Part shown: positions 18,686 to 25,623 of the stretch, in pieces
How the letters are laid out: each line of letters opens with the position of its first letter
Position numbering within the stretch: position 1 is the first letter of the stretch
Source: Rhodospirillaceae bacterium
GTDB taxonomy: Bacteria > Pseudomonadota > Alphaproteobacteria > CACIAM-22H2
Direction: 5' to 3'
Assembly: GCA_022843945.1 (NCBI GenBank)
Contig: JALHMR010000030.1
Span: forward strand, 1 to 58,173
Length of the DNA stretch: 58,173 bases
Notes under the pieces: model-generated
Told to the model about the DNA's origin: nothing
Databases searched by the model: none
The model's input: only the letters and a program-made list of their open reading frames with translations
Program-made: the position numbers and the translations under genes

Positions 18686-19774
18686 ATGACGGCCCCGCAA
18701 AACGCCGAAACTCTCGCGGCCCAGACCCGCGTACCGTCATCGAATCCCACGTCCATGCCCGATGCGGCGACGATCCTGTACGACACCCGCGATCCGCCGC
18801 CGTTCAAGGAAGGCAACATCTTCCCGCTCGAGTGGCGAGTCGAGACTCCTAAAATGCTGGAGATCTACGACGGCGCGCGCGATCCGGGCTGGTCGCCGAA
18901 CAAGCTTCCCTGGGCGACGCTCGACCCCAAGGCCTTCACCGCCGATCAGCGCTACGCCATGGCCTACTGGTGGTCGCTGCTCTCGGTCTTCGATTCGTCG
19001 GGGCCCGCCGTTTTTGCCCGGGCCATGATCCACACCTACGAGGCGCACGAGGAAGATCCGGTGCGCAAGTGCTTCTTTTCGGTGACCCGCGACGAGGTCA
19101 ACCACGAGGAGGTCTGCCAGCGCGCCATCCAGATCCTCACACCCGGCGGGCCGCTGGGCTACGAGCCGTCGACGCCGCTGGGCAAGCTCGGCCGCAACAA
19201 CACGCTGTGGCTCTACCACAACGGCGGCCGCTACTGGGACGGCTACAAGAAGGCGGTCGGCCGCTACCCGCTGGCCATCCTCTTCACCTCGTTCCTGATG
19301 GGCGAGGTCTCGGCGGCGACGCTGTTCCACGGCATGTACCAGAAGACGACCATCCCGGTGTTCAAGGAGGCCTTCCGCTGCGTCGGCAAGGACGAGGCGC
19401 GGCACATGGGCATCTGCCTCGCCATCCTCGACCGTCTGCTGCCGCTGCTCACCGACGAGATGCGCGAGCAGATCACCCGGCAGCTGCGCGCCGGCTACGT
19501 CTTCCTCTCCGGCGTGCTCTACGAGCCGCCCGAGCAGTTCTGGGAGCTGCCCGACACCTGGCGGCCGGCCCACCGCATGCTGGAGGACGTGGCCCGCGAC
19601 GCGGGGCTGGGCATCCTCTCGCTCGACGAGCGGCGTGAGAACTGGCGCGCGGCCGTCCTGAAGATGAAGGGCCTGCTCGAGCCGCACGGCGTCGAGTTCC
19701 CGGCCATTCCCGAAGTCGGCATCGACGGCAAGACCGTCGCCTTCAATCCCGAAGACATGATCCCGGTTTTCTAA
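18686..19774 (+). CDS. Ferritin-like diiron-carboxylate protein
   Basis: A 362-residue protein with the six-ligand pattern of soluble diiron enzymes: Glu119 or Glu122 (HTYEAHEEDP), E137-x-x-H140 (RDEVNHEEV), Glu207 (LMGEVSAAT) and E237-x-x-H240 (KDEARHMGI). This is the layout of ribonucleotide-reductase-R2-like and desaturase-like four-helix bundles, which activate oxygen. Which reaction it carries out is not evident; it is not a typical R2, as the tyrosyl-radical context is not seen. It has a CTGGAGGA ribosome binding site and a TetR-type operator in front, suggesting induction by a small ligand. Confidence 0.75.
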   Translation: MTAPQNAETLAAQTRVPSSNPTSMPDAATILYDTRDPPPFKEGNIFPLEWRVETPKMLEIYDGARDPGWSPNKLPWATLDPKAFTADQRYAMAYWWSLLSVFDSSGPAVFARAMIHTYEAHEEDPVRKCFFSVTRDEVNHEEVCQRAIQILTPGGPLGYEPSTPLGKLGRNNTLWLYHNGGRYWDGYKKAVGRYPLAILFTSFLMGEVSAATLFHGMYQKTTIPVFKEAFRCVGKDEARHMGICLAILDRLLPLLTDEMREQITRQLRAGYVFLSGVLYEPPEQFWELPDTWRPAHRMLEDVARDAGLGILSLDERRENWRAAVLKMKGLLEPHGVEFPAIPEVGIDGKTVAFNPEDMIPVF

Positions 19775-19784
19775 ACAGTGACGA

Positions 19785-19860
19785 ACCTCACCCTGAGGCT
19801 CTCGAAGGGTGGCCATGCTTCGAGACGCCCCTTCGGGGCTCCTCAGCATGAGGTTTAGTT
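19785..19860. repeat. REP-like palindromic intergenic element
   Basis: The gap between the diiron gene and tetR is almost filled by an inverted repeat: AACCTCACCCTGAGG at the left and CCTCAGCATGAGGTTT at the right, with an inner GCCCCTTCGGGGC hairpin. Elements of this look (CCTCA, TGAGG, CTTCGAGACGC) are scattered in many alphaproteobacterial genomes as REP/BIME-type repeats. It may stop or stabilise the upstream mRNA. Confidence 0.7.
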
Positions 19861-19864
19861 TTTA

Positions 19865-20473
19865 GTGGCCCGGACGAGGGCCGACGACTACGGCGAGAAG
19901 CAGCAGCGCATCCGCGACTGCGCCGCGGAGCTGTTCGCGGCGCGCGGTTTCGAGGCGACCTCGGCCGCCGACATCGCGGGCGAGGGCGGCTTCTCCAAGG
20001 CGCTGATCTACCACTACTTCGAGTCCAAGGAGGAGATCCTCCAGGACCTGCTCGAGACGCATATGGATGCGCTGCTCGTCGCGGCGCAAGGCGCCTTGCA
20101 TGAAGGCGACGAGCCGCGCACCCGCCTGCGCGCCTTCGTGCGCGCCCATATGCGCCTCTACGCCACCTCGCGGACCAAGCATCTGCTGCTGATCAACGAG
20201 CTCGATGCCCTGCCGGCCAAAGGCAAATCGGCCATCGTCGCCAAGCAGCGCCGCCTGGTCGACATGGCCGCCGATCTCTTTGCCGAGCTGGCGCCGGCGC
20301 TGAAGCAGCAGGCCGCCTTGCGCTTCCCCACGGCGATGAGCTTCTACGGCATGATCAACTGGACCTGCATCTGGTACCGGCCAGACGGCACCCTGTCGCC
20401 CGATGCCTTCGCCGATCTCGCCTGCGACTTGTTCCTCGGTGGGTTGAACGGCACCTTTCCAAGACGCGCGTAA
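19865..20473 (+). CDS. TetR/AcrR-family transcriptional regulator
   Basis: A 202-residue regulator. The N-terminal HTH runs at about residues 12-58: IRDCAAELFAARGFEATSAA, DIAGEGGFSKALIYHYFESK, then EEILQDLLE, the standard TetR DNA-binding arrangement. The C-terminal two thirds form a helical ligand-binding and dimerisation domain with no assignable ligand. It starts at GTG 19865 behind TGAGG. It most likely controls the diiron gene upstream through the palindrome at 18646. Confidence 0.9.
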   Translation: MARTRADDYGEKQQRIRDCAAELFAARGFEATSAADIAGEGGFSKALIYHYFESKEEILQDLLETHMDALLVAAQGALHEGDEPRTRLRAFVRAHMRLYATSRTKHLLLINELDALPAKGKSAIVAKQRRLVDMAADLFAELAPALKQQAALRFPTAMSFYGMINWTCIWYRPDGTLSPDAFADLACDLFLGGLNGTFPRRA

Positions 20474-20625
20474 GGCACCGCGCGTTTCAACCTGCATCTT
20501 CACCTGTCAAAGAACGTCTCGCCTCAATAGATGGTAGACGGTCTGGATAGGTCAAGACACCGGCATCCAACAAATGCCTCAGCCTTTTCAGAGTTCTGGA
20601 TACAGCCGTCCGCACGGCCATACTT

Positions 20626-20648
20626 AAGACATATTGTCTTTATATGAT
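20626..20648 (+). promoter_or_regulatory. Candidate operator and -10 box before the terminase genes
   Basis: AAGACA-TAT-TGTCTT (20626-20640) is a perfect inverted repeat, followed by TATGAT (20643-20648), five of six matches to a -10 box, and then the AAAGGAG ribosome binding site of the terminase small subunit gene. It could be a prophage repressor site. No repressor gene is in the window. Confidence 0.4.
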
Positions 20649-20671
20649 CCGGACCGTCGAAAGGAGCGCCG

Positions 20672-21190
20672 ATGGCCCGTCCGTTGCCCGACCGCGACAA
20701 GCGGCAGAAGACCTTCTTGCGCACGTTGCTCTCCGGCCAGCCCGTGATCCGCGCCTGCGAGGCCTCGGGGTTGCGCTGGAGCACGGTCTATCAGTGGCGC
20801 AAGGACAACGTCGCGTTTCGGGCCGCGTGGGACGCGGCGGCGAAGCTGGGGATCGAGGCCATGGCGGCGCGCTTCGACGCGGCCCTGGTCGAGCGCGCCG
20901 TCGACGGCGTCGACGAGCCGGTGTTCAAGGGCGGCGAGCAGGTGGGCACGAGGCGGCGCTATTCCGACGCGCTGCTGATGTTCGGCATCCAGGACATGCG
21001 CGAGCGTCTGCGGCCGCCGCCGCGCCCCCCAGGGAGCGCCTTGGGGCCGCAAGACGGGAACCGCCGCATCACCGTGGTGGTGCGCGAGTTTGGTCCGCCG
21101 CCGGAGAAGGGGGCGCCGGAGAAGGTGGCGACGGCGGAGACGAAGCCGCCCGCTTTACCGGTAGGAGAGAAGGAGAGGGGAGATGAGTGA
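20672..21190 (+). CDS. Phage terminase small-subunit-like protein
   Basis: A 172-residue protein with an N-terminal helix-turn-helix (RQKTFLRTLLSGQPVIRACE, then ASGLRWSTVYQWRKDN) and a following helical part with FKGGEQVGTRRRYSDALLMF, the usual look of small-terminase-like proteins that sit before TerL in prophages. The role would be DNA recognition for packaging. The C-terminal 60 residues are low-complexity, Pro/Glu-rich. It overlaps the large-subunit gene by eight bases. No portal, capsid or tail genes are seen in the window. Confidence 0.7.
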   Translation: MARPLPDRDKRQKTFLRTLLSGQPVIRACEASGLRWSTVYQWRKDNVAFRAAWDAAAKLGIEAMAARFDAALVERAVDGVDEPVFKGGEQVGTRRRYSDALLMFGIQDMRERLRPPPRPPGSALGPQDGNRRITVVVREFGPPPEKGAPEKVATAETKPPALPVGEKERGDE

Positions 21191-22772
21191 GGTTCACGCG
21201 CACGAAGCACCCCCACCCCAACCCTCCCCCATCAAGGGGGAGGGGGAAGAAAAGAGTGGTGAGGTGCACTTCCTATCCCCTCCCCCCTTGTGGGGGAGGG
21301 CTAGGGAGGGGGGTGACGGCGCAGAGCCCTCAACCGAAATCGAGTTCGAACTCCCCTACCGCTGGCAGCCGCGGCCGCATCAGCTCGGGCTGTGGTCGTT
21401 CCTCGAGCAGGCGATCAAGAAGGATCCTCCCGGGACGCGCGCCGTCGCGGTCTGGCATCGCCGGGCCGGCAAGGATTCGGTGGCGGTGAACTTCGCCGCC
21501 TGTGCCGCGCACCGGCGCATCGGCAATTACTGGCACATGCTGCCCACCGCCAAGCAGGGGCGCAAGGTGATCTGGGAAGGCATCGACCGCGACGGCCGCC
21601 GCCTGATCGACCAGGCCTTTCCGCCGCATCTGCGCAGCGGCAAGTCGGAAGAGGACATGCTGATCCGCCTGGAGCACGGCTCGACCTGGCAGGTCGTCGG
21701 CTCCGACAATTTCGACTCCCTGGTCGGCGCCAATCCCGTGGGCGTGGTGTTCTCCGAATGGGCCCTGGCCGATCCGCGCGCCTGGGACTACATCCGGCCG
21801 ATCCTGGCCGAGAATGGCGGCTGGGCGCTGTTCATCTACACGGCGCGCGGCCGCAACCATGGGGCCAGCCTCTACGACATGGCGCGGCGCACCGAAGGCT
21901 GGTTCGCCGAGAAGCTGACGGTCGAGGACACCGGCATCATCGCGCCCGAGATCATCGCCGCCGAGCGCCGCTCCGGCATGAGCGAGGAGATGATCCGCCA
22001 GGAATACTACTGCTCGTTCGAGGCGGCCCTGGCCGGCTCCTATTACGGCACGCTGATCGAGACGGCCGAGCGGGAAGGGCGCATCGCGGCGGTGAAGCCC
22101 GACCGCACCCTGCCGGTGGTCACGGCCTGGGACCTGGGCATCGGCGACGCGACCTCGATCTGGTTCGTGCAGCAATCGGGGCGCGAGATCCGGCTGGTCG
22201 ACTACTACGAGGCCTCGGGCGTCGGCCTCGACCACTACGCCGAGGTGCTGCGCCGCAAGCGGGCCGAGCACGACTGGGTCTACGGCGAGGCGCTGCTGCC
22301 GCACGACGCGATGCAGTCGGAGCTGGGCACCGGCCGCACCCGGCTGGAGACCCTGCGCAGCCTGGGCCTCGGACGCACACGGGTGGTCAAGCGCCTGGGC
22401 GTCGACGACGGCATCAACGCGTGCCGGGTCATCCTGCCGCGCTGCTGGTTCGACGCGGACAAGACGGCGCGCGGGCTGGAGGCGCTGCGCCAGTACTCAC
22501 GGGCGTGGAGCGAGGAGCGCAAGCTGTTCGGCGAGCGCCCGGCGCATGACTGGAGCAGCCACGCCGCCGATGCTTTCCGCTACCTGGCGACGGGATTGCG
22601 CGAGCCGCAGGACGAGGCCTTCGAGGCGACGACGCGGCAGACGAGGGCCATCGAGGAGCGCGGGGCACCCGATCCGCATTACGGGCGGACGATGCGGGTG
22701 TTCGACGGACCGGAGATGGCCTGCGGCCGCGACGGCGAGTGGCGTGCGACCGAGGCGATCATGGAGGAGTGA
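21183..22772 (+). CDS. Phage terminase large subunit (DNA-packaging ATPase/nuclease)
   Basis: A 529-residue TerL. ATPase: Walker-A-like HRRAGKDSVAV (about residue 92), Walker-B-like VGVVFSEWALADP. RNase-H-type nuclease: TAWDLGIGDATSIW, LLPHDAMQSE and WSSHAADAFRYLATG give the acidic residues. All catalytic motifs look intact. Residues about 9-45 are not native: they are translated from an intergenic palindromic repeat (21208-21316), giving PPPQPSPIKGEGEE and PPPLWGRAREGG. Either the repeat was inserted in frame or translation really starts lower down; no start codon with a good site was found after it. Confidence 0.82.
   Translation: MSEVHAHEAPPPQPSPIKGEGEEKSGEVHFLSPPPLWGRAREGGDGAEPSTEIEFELPYRWQPRPHQLGLWSFLEQAIKKDPPGTRAVAVWHRRAGKDSVAVNFAACAAHRRIGNYWHMLPTAKQGRKVIWEGIDRDGRRLIDQAFPPHLRSGKSEEDMLIRLEHGSTWQVVGSDNFDSLVGANPVGVVFSEWALADPRAWDYIRPILAENGGWALFIYTARGRNHGASLYDMARRTEGWFAEKLTVEDTGIIAPEIIAAERRSGMSEEMIRQEYYCSFEAALAGSYYGTLIETAEREGRIAAVKPDRTLPVVTAWDLGIGDATSIWFVQQSGREIRLVDYYEASGVGLDHYAEVLRRKRAEHDWVYGEALLPHDAMQSELGTGRTRLETLRSLGLGRTRVVKRLGVDDGINACRVILPRCWFDADKTARGLEALRQYSRAWSEERKLFGERPAHDWSSHAADAFRYLATGLREPQDEAFEATTRQTRAIEERGAPDPHYGRTMRVFDGPEMACGRDGEWRATEAIMEE
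21208..21316. repeat. Palindromic repeat element, copy A (inside terlike coding sequence)
   Basis: Begins CACCCCCACCCCAACC, has CCTCCCCCATCAAGGGGGAGG, and ends with CCCCCCTTGTGGGGGAGG and GGGGGGTGAC. Copy B at 26627-26756 has the same ends in a true intergenic gap. The family is common in alphaproteobacterial genomes as a mobile or REP-like intergenic repeat. Confidence 0.8.
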
Positions 22773-22848
22773 GGTGAATAGAGAAAAAAGTTGTAGAATT
22801 GGGAAAAATCCACGCAACCTAATGTTGCGCGTGCTTAAAGTGACTCCG

Positions 22849-22870
22849 GAGTTATGGCTCTCGATAACTC
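22849..22870 (+). promoter_or_regulatory. Hairpin abutting the pentapeptide-protein start codon
   Basis: GAGTTAT (22849-22855), an eight-base loop, and ATAACTC (22864-22870) are perfectly complementary and end directly at the ATG at 22871. A second hairpin CGCAAC-CTAAT-GTTGCG lies at 22813-22829. No Shine-Dalgarno sequence is visible between them and the start. Confidence 0.4.
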
Positions 22871-23947
22871 ATGAAGCAGCTAATAAAAGACGAAGCGATT
22901 GAGGCCTGGAATACGTGGCGCGGTCGCTATAAACGACCGGAGAGATCGGCATTCGTAAAATCGAATAGCTCATGGCTTTTCCCAAATCCTGATCAAATAG
23001 CCGAAATCAAGAATGAGATTGTTTCCGGCAAGACGGAAGCGGATCAGATCTTGTTTGGTAACCTCACGCTGCTAGAAAATGGCGCGTTCGAGGTGCCGTG
23101 GCCGCGATTGCTACCTTTCCAGAGCAAGATCGAAGGCACTTCTTCATTGGAGTGCTTCCTGCTGCGTGTCCGGTGGTTGTACGCCATCGAGAATGACGAT
23201 GACTATACGGCGACTGTGACAAACATGCTCCGGTCACTAGATCCGGATGGGCGGGTATTCGAGTCATTCGCAAAATTATGGAATGAAAAGCTTGCCCGGT
23301 ATCAGCTGCCGCCATTCGGACCCCGCGATCTTCGAGGTATAAATCTCGCTGGAATGGATTTGGTTGGTGAGCCGTATGACGGCATTTGCCTTCGACACTT
23401 CGATCTTTCTTTTGCAGAGCTGTCGATGGCCGAATTGGATGGCGCGAACTTATATCGTGCAAAGCTGAGCGGCACTTCCGCAATCAATACGAATCTACGA
23501 TATGCGATCTTATCGGGCGTGGACTGCCATCGCTCAATGATGTCTTCGGCCGATTTTTCCGGCTCCGATTTGACTGGAGCCAGCTTCGTAAAGGCCATCT
23601 GTCATCGCGCTGTATTGGACGGAGCGCGGATCGATCGAACGGATATATCGGGAGCGAACTTCACAAAAATTGTTATGCGTGACGAATGCAAAAGCCGAAA
23701 AAGCAGCCTATCGGTGGGACAGCTTATGTTCGATTCCGATACTGAGTTGTCGTTTGCTGTTTCCCCTTCGTGCCTAGACTCGTTACCTAAGCAGCTTCTC
23801 GCGTCGAACCATTCAAAAGAAACGATAACGAGCGCGCTGATTTCTTCTGTTGCCCTTCGTCCTGGAATGTTCGGCATATCTGTTGACTTGAAATCGCTAG
23901 GCGAAGCTCTAATTCACCGGCTCTGGAAATCTAAAAAGCGTCAATGA
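22871..23947 (+). CDS. Pentapeptide-repeat protein of unknown function
   Basis: A 358-residue protein of much lower GC content than its neighbours, a sign of transfer. Residues 1-150 form a helical N-terminal region unlike anything I recognise. Residues about 155-270 are pentapeptide repeats of the A(D/N)Lxx kind (DLRGINLAGMDLVG, FAELSMAELDGANLYRAKLS, SADFSGSDLTGASF, DGARIDRTDISGANF), which fold as a right-handed square beta helix. The C-terminal 80 residues are a further unknown domain. It has no signal peptide. Pentapeptide proteins can mimic DNA or act as scaffolds; nothing here decides between these. Confidence 0.72.
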   Translation: MKQLIKDEAIEAWNTWRGRYKRPERSAFVKSNSSWLFPNPDQIAEIKNEIVSGKTEADQILFGNLTLLENGAFEVPWPRLLPFQSKIEGTSSLECFLLRVRWLYAIENDDDYTATVTNMLRSLDPDGRVFESFAKLWNEKLARYQLPPFGPRDLRGINLAGMDLVGEPYDGICLRHFDLSFAELSMAELDGANLYRAKLSGTSAINTNLRYAILSGVDCHRSMMSSADFSGSDLTGASFVKAICHRAVLDGARIDRTDISGANFTKIVMRDECKSRKSSLSVGQLMFDSDTELSFAVSPSCLDSLPKQLLASNHSKETITSALISSVALRPGMFGISVDLKSLGEALIHRLWKSKKRQ

Positions 23948-24106
23948 ACACAGAACTGGTCTCTGACCCCGATTAACCGGCTTACTCATGCGCCGGCTCC
24001 TTGGATTAGCGCATCCCAAAGAGACTCAACGACCCTCATTCTCGTTGTACGAGTTGTCGTGCAAACTATTCGCCTTTAAATTGTCGGCTTCGACGCTCCA
24101 CGGCGG

Positions 24107-24859
24107 ATGGAGATGGCCTTGTTCGAGACGGAGAAGAAGACCTTCTGGCGCAGGATTGAGGCCTGGGCTCGAAAGCGGTTTGGCCGAAAGCTCGTCTCTG
24201 CGGCTGTGGCAGGGGTGTGGGTCGGCAGCGCTATTGTCCCTTTCCTCGTGACGATGGCGGGCTACCTCTCCGGTGTAATTCAGCGGGATCGTTTTCTGGT
24301 CTCCCTGGAGGCTCAACCGCTGATGCAGATCGGTGAGACTGCGTTTATGTCCGCGTCATCAGAGATGCGCCTGACATTGACCAATGTCGGGACACGGTTC
24401 GTCACCGTTAAACAGATCGACGTATGGTTCTCACAGCCGATCCAACCGGGCGTGGATGCGGCATGCGACAAGAAGGGGCTGGATCAAGACATCAGATATC
24501 GTGAAAGTCCGCCGCTGCCGATTGGCGTGGAGTTCGGAAAGCAGGCAGTGACAGTCATCGAGCCGCGTCATGAGGACGCAGACAAAGTATTGGATCTCGA
24601 TAGCCCTCTTTATTTGAGCGATCATCCTCTTTCAAAGGAGAACGCCCAGCGCGAAATTCATTCGTTTGCATTCTGCCTTGAGTTTCGCGTGGAAGCCGCT
24701 GGCGGCGTCCCTCGCTTTTCTTCGATTATGTACAGGACATTTAAAGTGCCGCGAGGTCAGGAAGGCTTCATTGCGCCCGACCCTGCGGATAGGAACAAAG
24801 TGTACGACTTGCTGAACGGCTGGGACGCCTTAGGCGTCTATTGGGACTTGCGCTCTTAA
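24107..24859 (+). CDS. Single-span membrane protein with extracytoplasmic domain, unknown family
   Basis: A 250-residue protein: basic, aromatic N-terminus (ETEKKTFWRRIEAWARKRFG), one membrane span at about residues 29-55 (LVSAAVAGVWVGSAIVPFLV), then a probable beta-rich domain outside the inner membrane with two cysteines that might pair (DAACDKKG, FAFCLEF). There is an alternative ATG two codons downstream at 24113. Its codon use is less GC-rich than the core genes, like that of the pentapeptide gene 160 bases upstream. I do not recognise a family or function. Confidence 0.6.
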   Translation: MEMALFETEKKTFWRRIEAWARKRFGRKLVSAAVAGVWVGSAIVPFLVTMAGYLSGVIQRDRFLVSLEAQPLMQIGETAFMSASSEMRLTLTNVGTRFVTVKQIDVWFSQPIQPGVDAACDKKGLDQDIRYRESPPLPIGVEFGKQAVTVIEPRHEDADKVLDLDSPLYLSDHPLSKENAQREIHSFAFCLEFRVEAAGGVPRFSSIMYRTFKVPRGQEGFIAPDPADRNKVYDLLNGWDALGVYWDLRS

Positions 24860-24884
24860 TACGCCCCAGAACAGTAGCAGCCGA

Positions 24885-25262
24885 TCAGCGCGAACGGCGC
24901 GACAGGGCGCGTGTCACCGCATCGGGTTCGCTGGCGATCACCTTGAGCAGCACGCGCGCCGGCCCGGCGGGGTGGCGGTGCCCTTGCTCATAATTGCGAA
25001 TCGTCTCCACCGAGAACCCGTAGCGCGCGGCGAACTGCTGCTGGCTCAACCCCAGCCGGCGCCGGAGGGCGCGTACGTTCTCCCCCGTCGGCGCCGGAAC
25101 CACGCGGCGCGCGCGCCGCAGCTCGGCGGCCGAGAACAGCGGCGCGGTGTTCGCATCGGACGCGATCTGACGCCTGATCTCCGCATCGCTGGTGGCTTCG
25201 ACCCGGCGCCAGTCCACCTTGCCGAGGTCGAGATCAGCCCGGGTACGCTTGACGGTAGGCAT
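24885..25262 (-). CDS. Antitoxin with Xre-type HTH, partner of BrnT
   Basis: A 125-residue protein. The N-terminal part (VDWRRVEATSDAEIRRQIAS, then ANTAP) resembles BrnA-type antitoxin N-termini, and the C-terminal half is a Xre HTH (ALRRRLGLSQQQFAARYGFS followed by VETIRNYEQGHRHP). It should bind both the toxin and the shared promoter. I chose the ATG at 25262, which lies within the end of the toxin gene (29-base overlap) as expected for a toxin-first operon; the longer upstream frame is not convincing. Confidence 0.8.
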   Translation of the reverse strand: MPTVKRTRADLDLGKVDWRRVEATSDAEIRRQIASDANTAPLFSAAELRRARRVVPAPTGENVRALRRRLGLSQQQFAARYGFSVETIRNYEQGHRHPAGPARVLLKVIASEPDAVTRALSRRSR

Positions 25263-25509
25263 TGCGTTCCTTCCTGTCTGCGACACGCAGACTGATGATC
25301 CGGCGTACGCCCGGCCGGTCGGTATAGACGCAGACCAGAACATGACTGCTGACCGAGCCGATCGCCTTGATCCGGACCTCGCCATAGTTCCGTCGCCGGT
25401 CCGCGCTCTCCAGCGTCGGGCCGTCGAAGAGCGCCATGGCGATGTCGAAGGGAAGGCCGCGCGCCTGCGCATTGGCGGCGCTCTTGGCGTCGTCCCATTC
25501 GAAGAACAT
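25234..25509 (-). CDS. brnT: BrnT-family ribonuclease toxin
   Basis: A 91-residue protein matching the BrnT pattern: MFFEWDDAKSAANAQARGLP at the start, then FDGPTLE, NYGEVRIKAIG, VLVCVYTDRPGVRRIISLR and the ending RKERNAYRQA. BrnT is a type II toxin with a RelE-like ribonuclease fold. It precedes and overlaps its antitoxin gene. A TTG two codons upstream is an alternative start. The predicted promoter leaves almost no leader before the ATG. Confidence 0.85.
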   Translation of the reverse strand: MFFEWDDAKSAANAQARGLPFDIAMALFDGPTLESADRRRNYGEVRIKAIGSVSSHVLVCVYTDRPGVRRIISLRVADRKERNAYRQAYPG

Positions 25510-25514
25510 GCTCA

Positions 25515-25543
25515 AATGTAGTACGTTGACTGATATCCGTCAA
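25515..25543 (-). promoter_or_regulatory. Toxin-antitoxin promoter with overlapping palindrome
   Basis: On the minus strand TTGACG (25543-25538), 17 bases and TACATT (25520-25515) make a candidate promoter. An 18-base near-palindrome (TTGAC, inner GATATC, GTCAA; plus-strand 25526-25543, one mismatched pair) covers the -35 box and most of the spacer, where an antitoxin dimer would block RNA polymerase. Confidence 0.5.
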
Positions 25544-25568
25544 TGACGGACCAGACCCCTCACCCTAA

Positions 25569-25591
25569 CCCTCTCCCCGGAGGGGAGAGGG
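25569..25591. repeat. Palindromic intergenic element (short form)
   Basis: CCCTCTCCCC (25569-25578), GGA, GGGGAGAGGG (25582-25591) is a perfect ten-pair hairpin preceded by CCCCTCACCCTAA. It is a relative of the two longer repeats at 21208 and 26627 and belongs to a type common in alphaproteobacteria. It lies between the toxin promoter and the NicO gene end. Confidence 0.65.
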
Positions 25592-25623
25592 GACCAGAAT
25601 GGGGATGCGCTCCTGCGAGCCGC

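Noticed and set aside
22546-22902. Small plus-strand frame across the end of the terminase gene into the next gap
   Set aside because: Out of phase with TerL, Arg-rich, no start signal or family.
23948-24106. Possible transposon end (GGTCTCTGACCCC) after the pentapeptide gene
   Set aside because: A short match only; no second end or transposase was found in the window.
20626-25600. Complete prophage
   Set aside because: Only terminase genes are present; no integrase, portal, capsid, tail or lysis genes and no attachment-site repeats could be seen.
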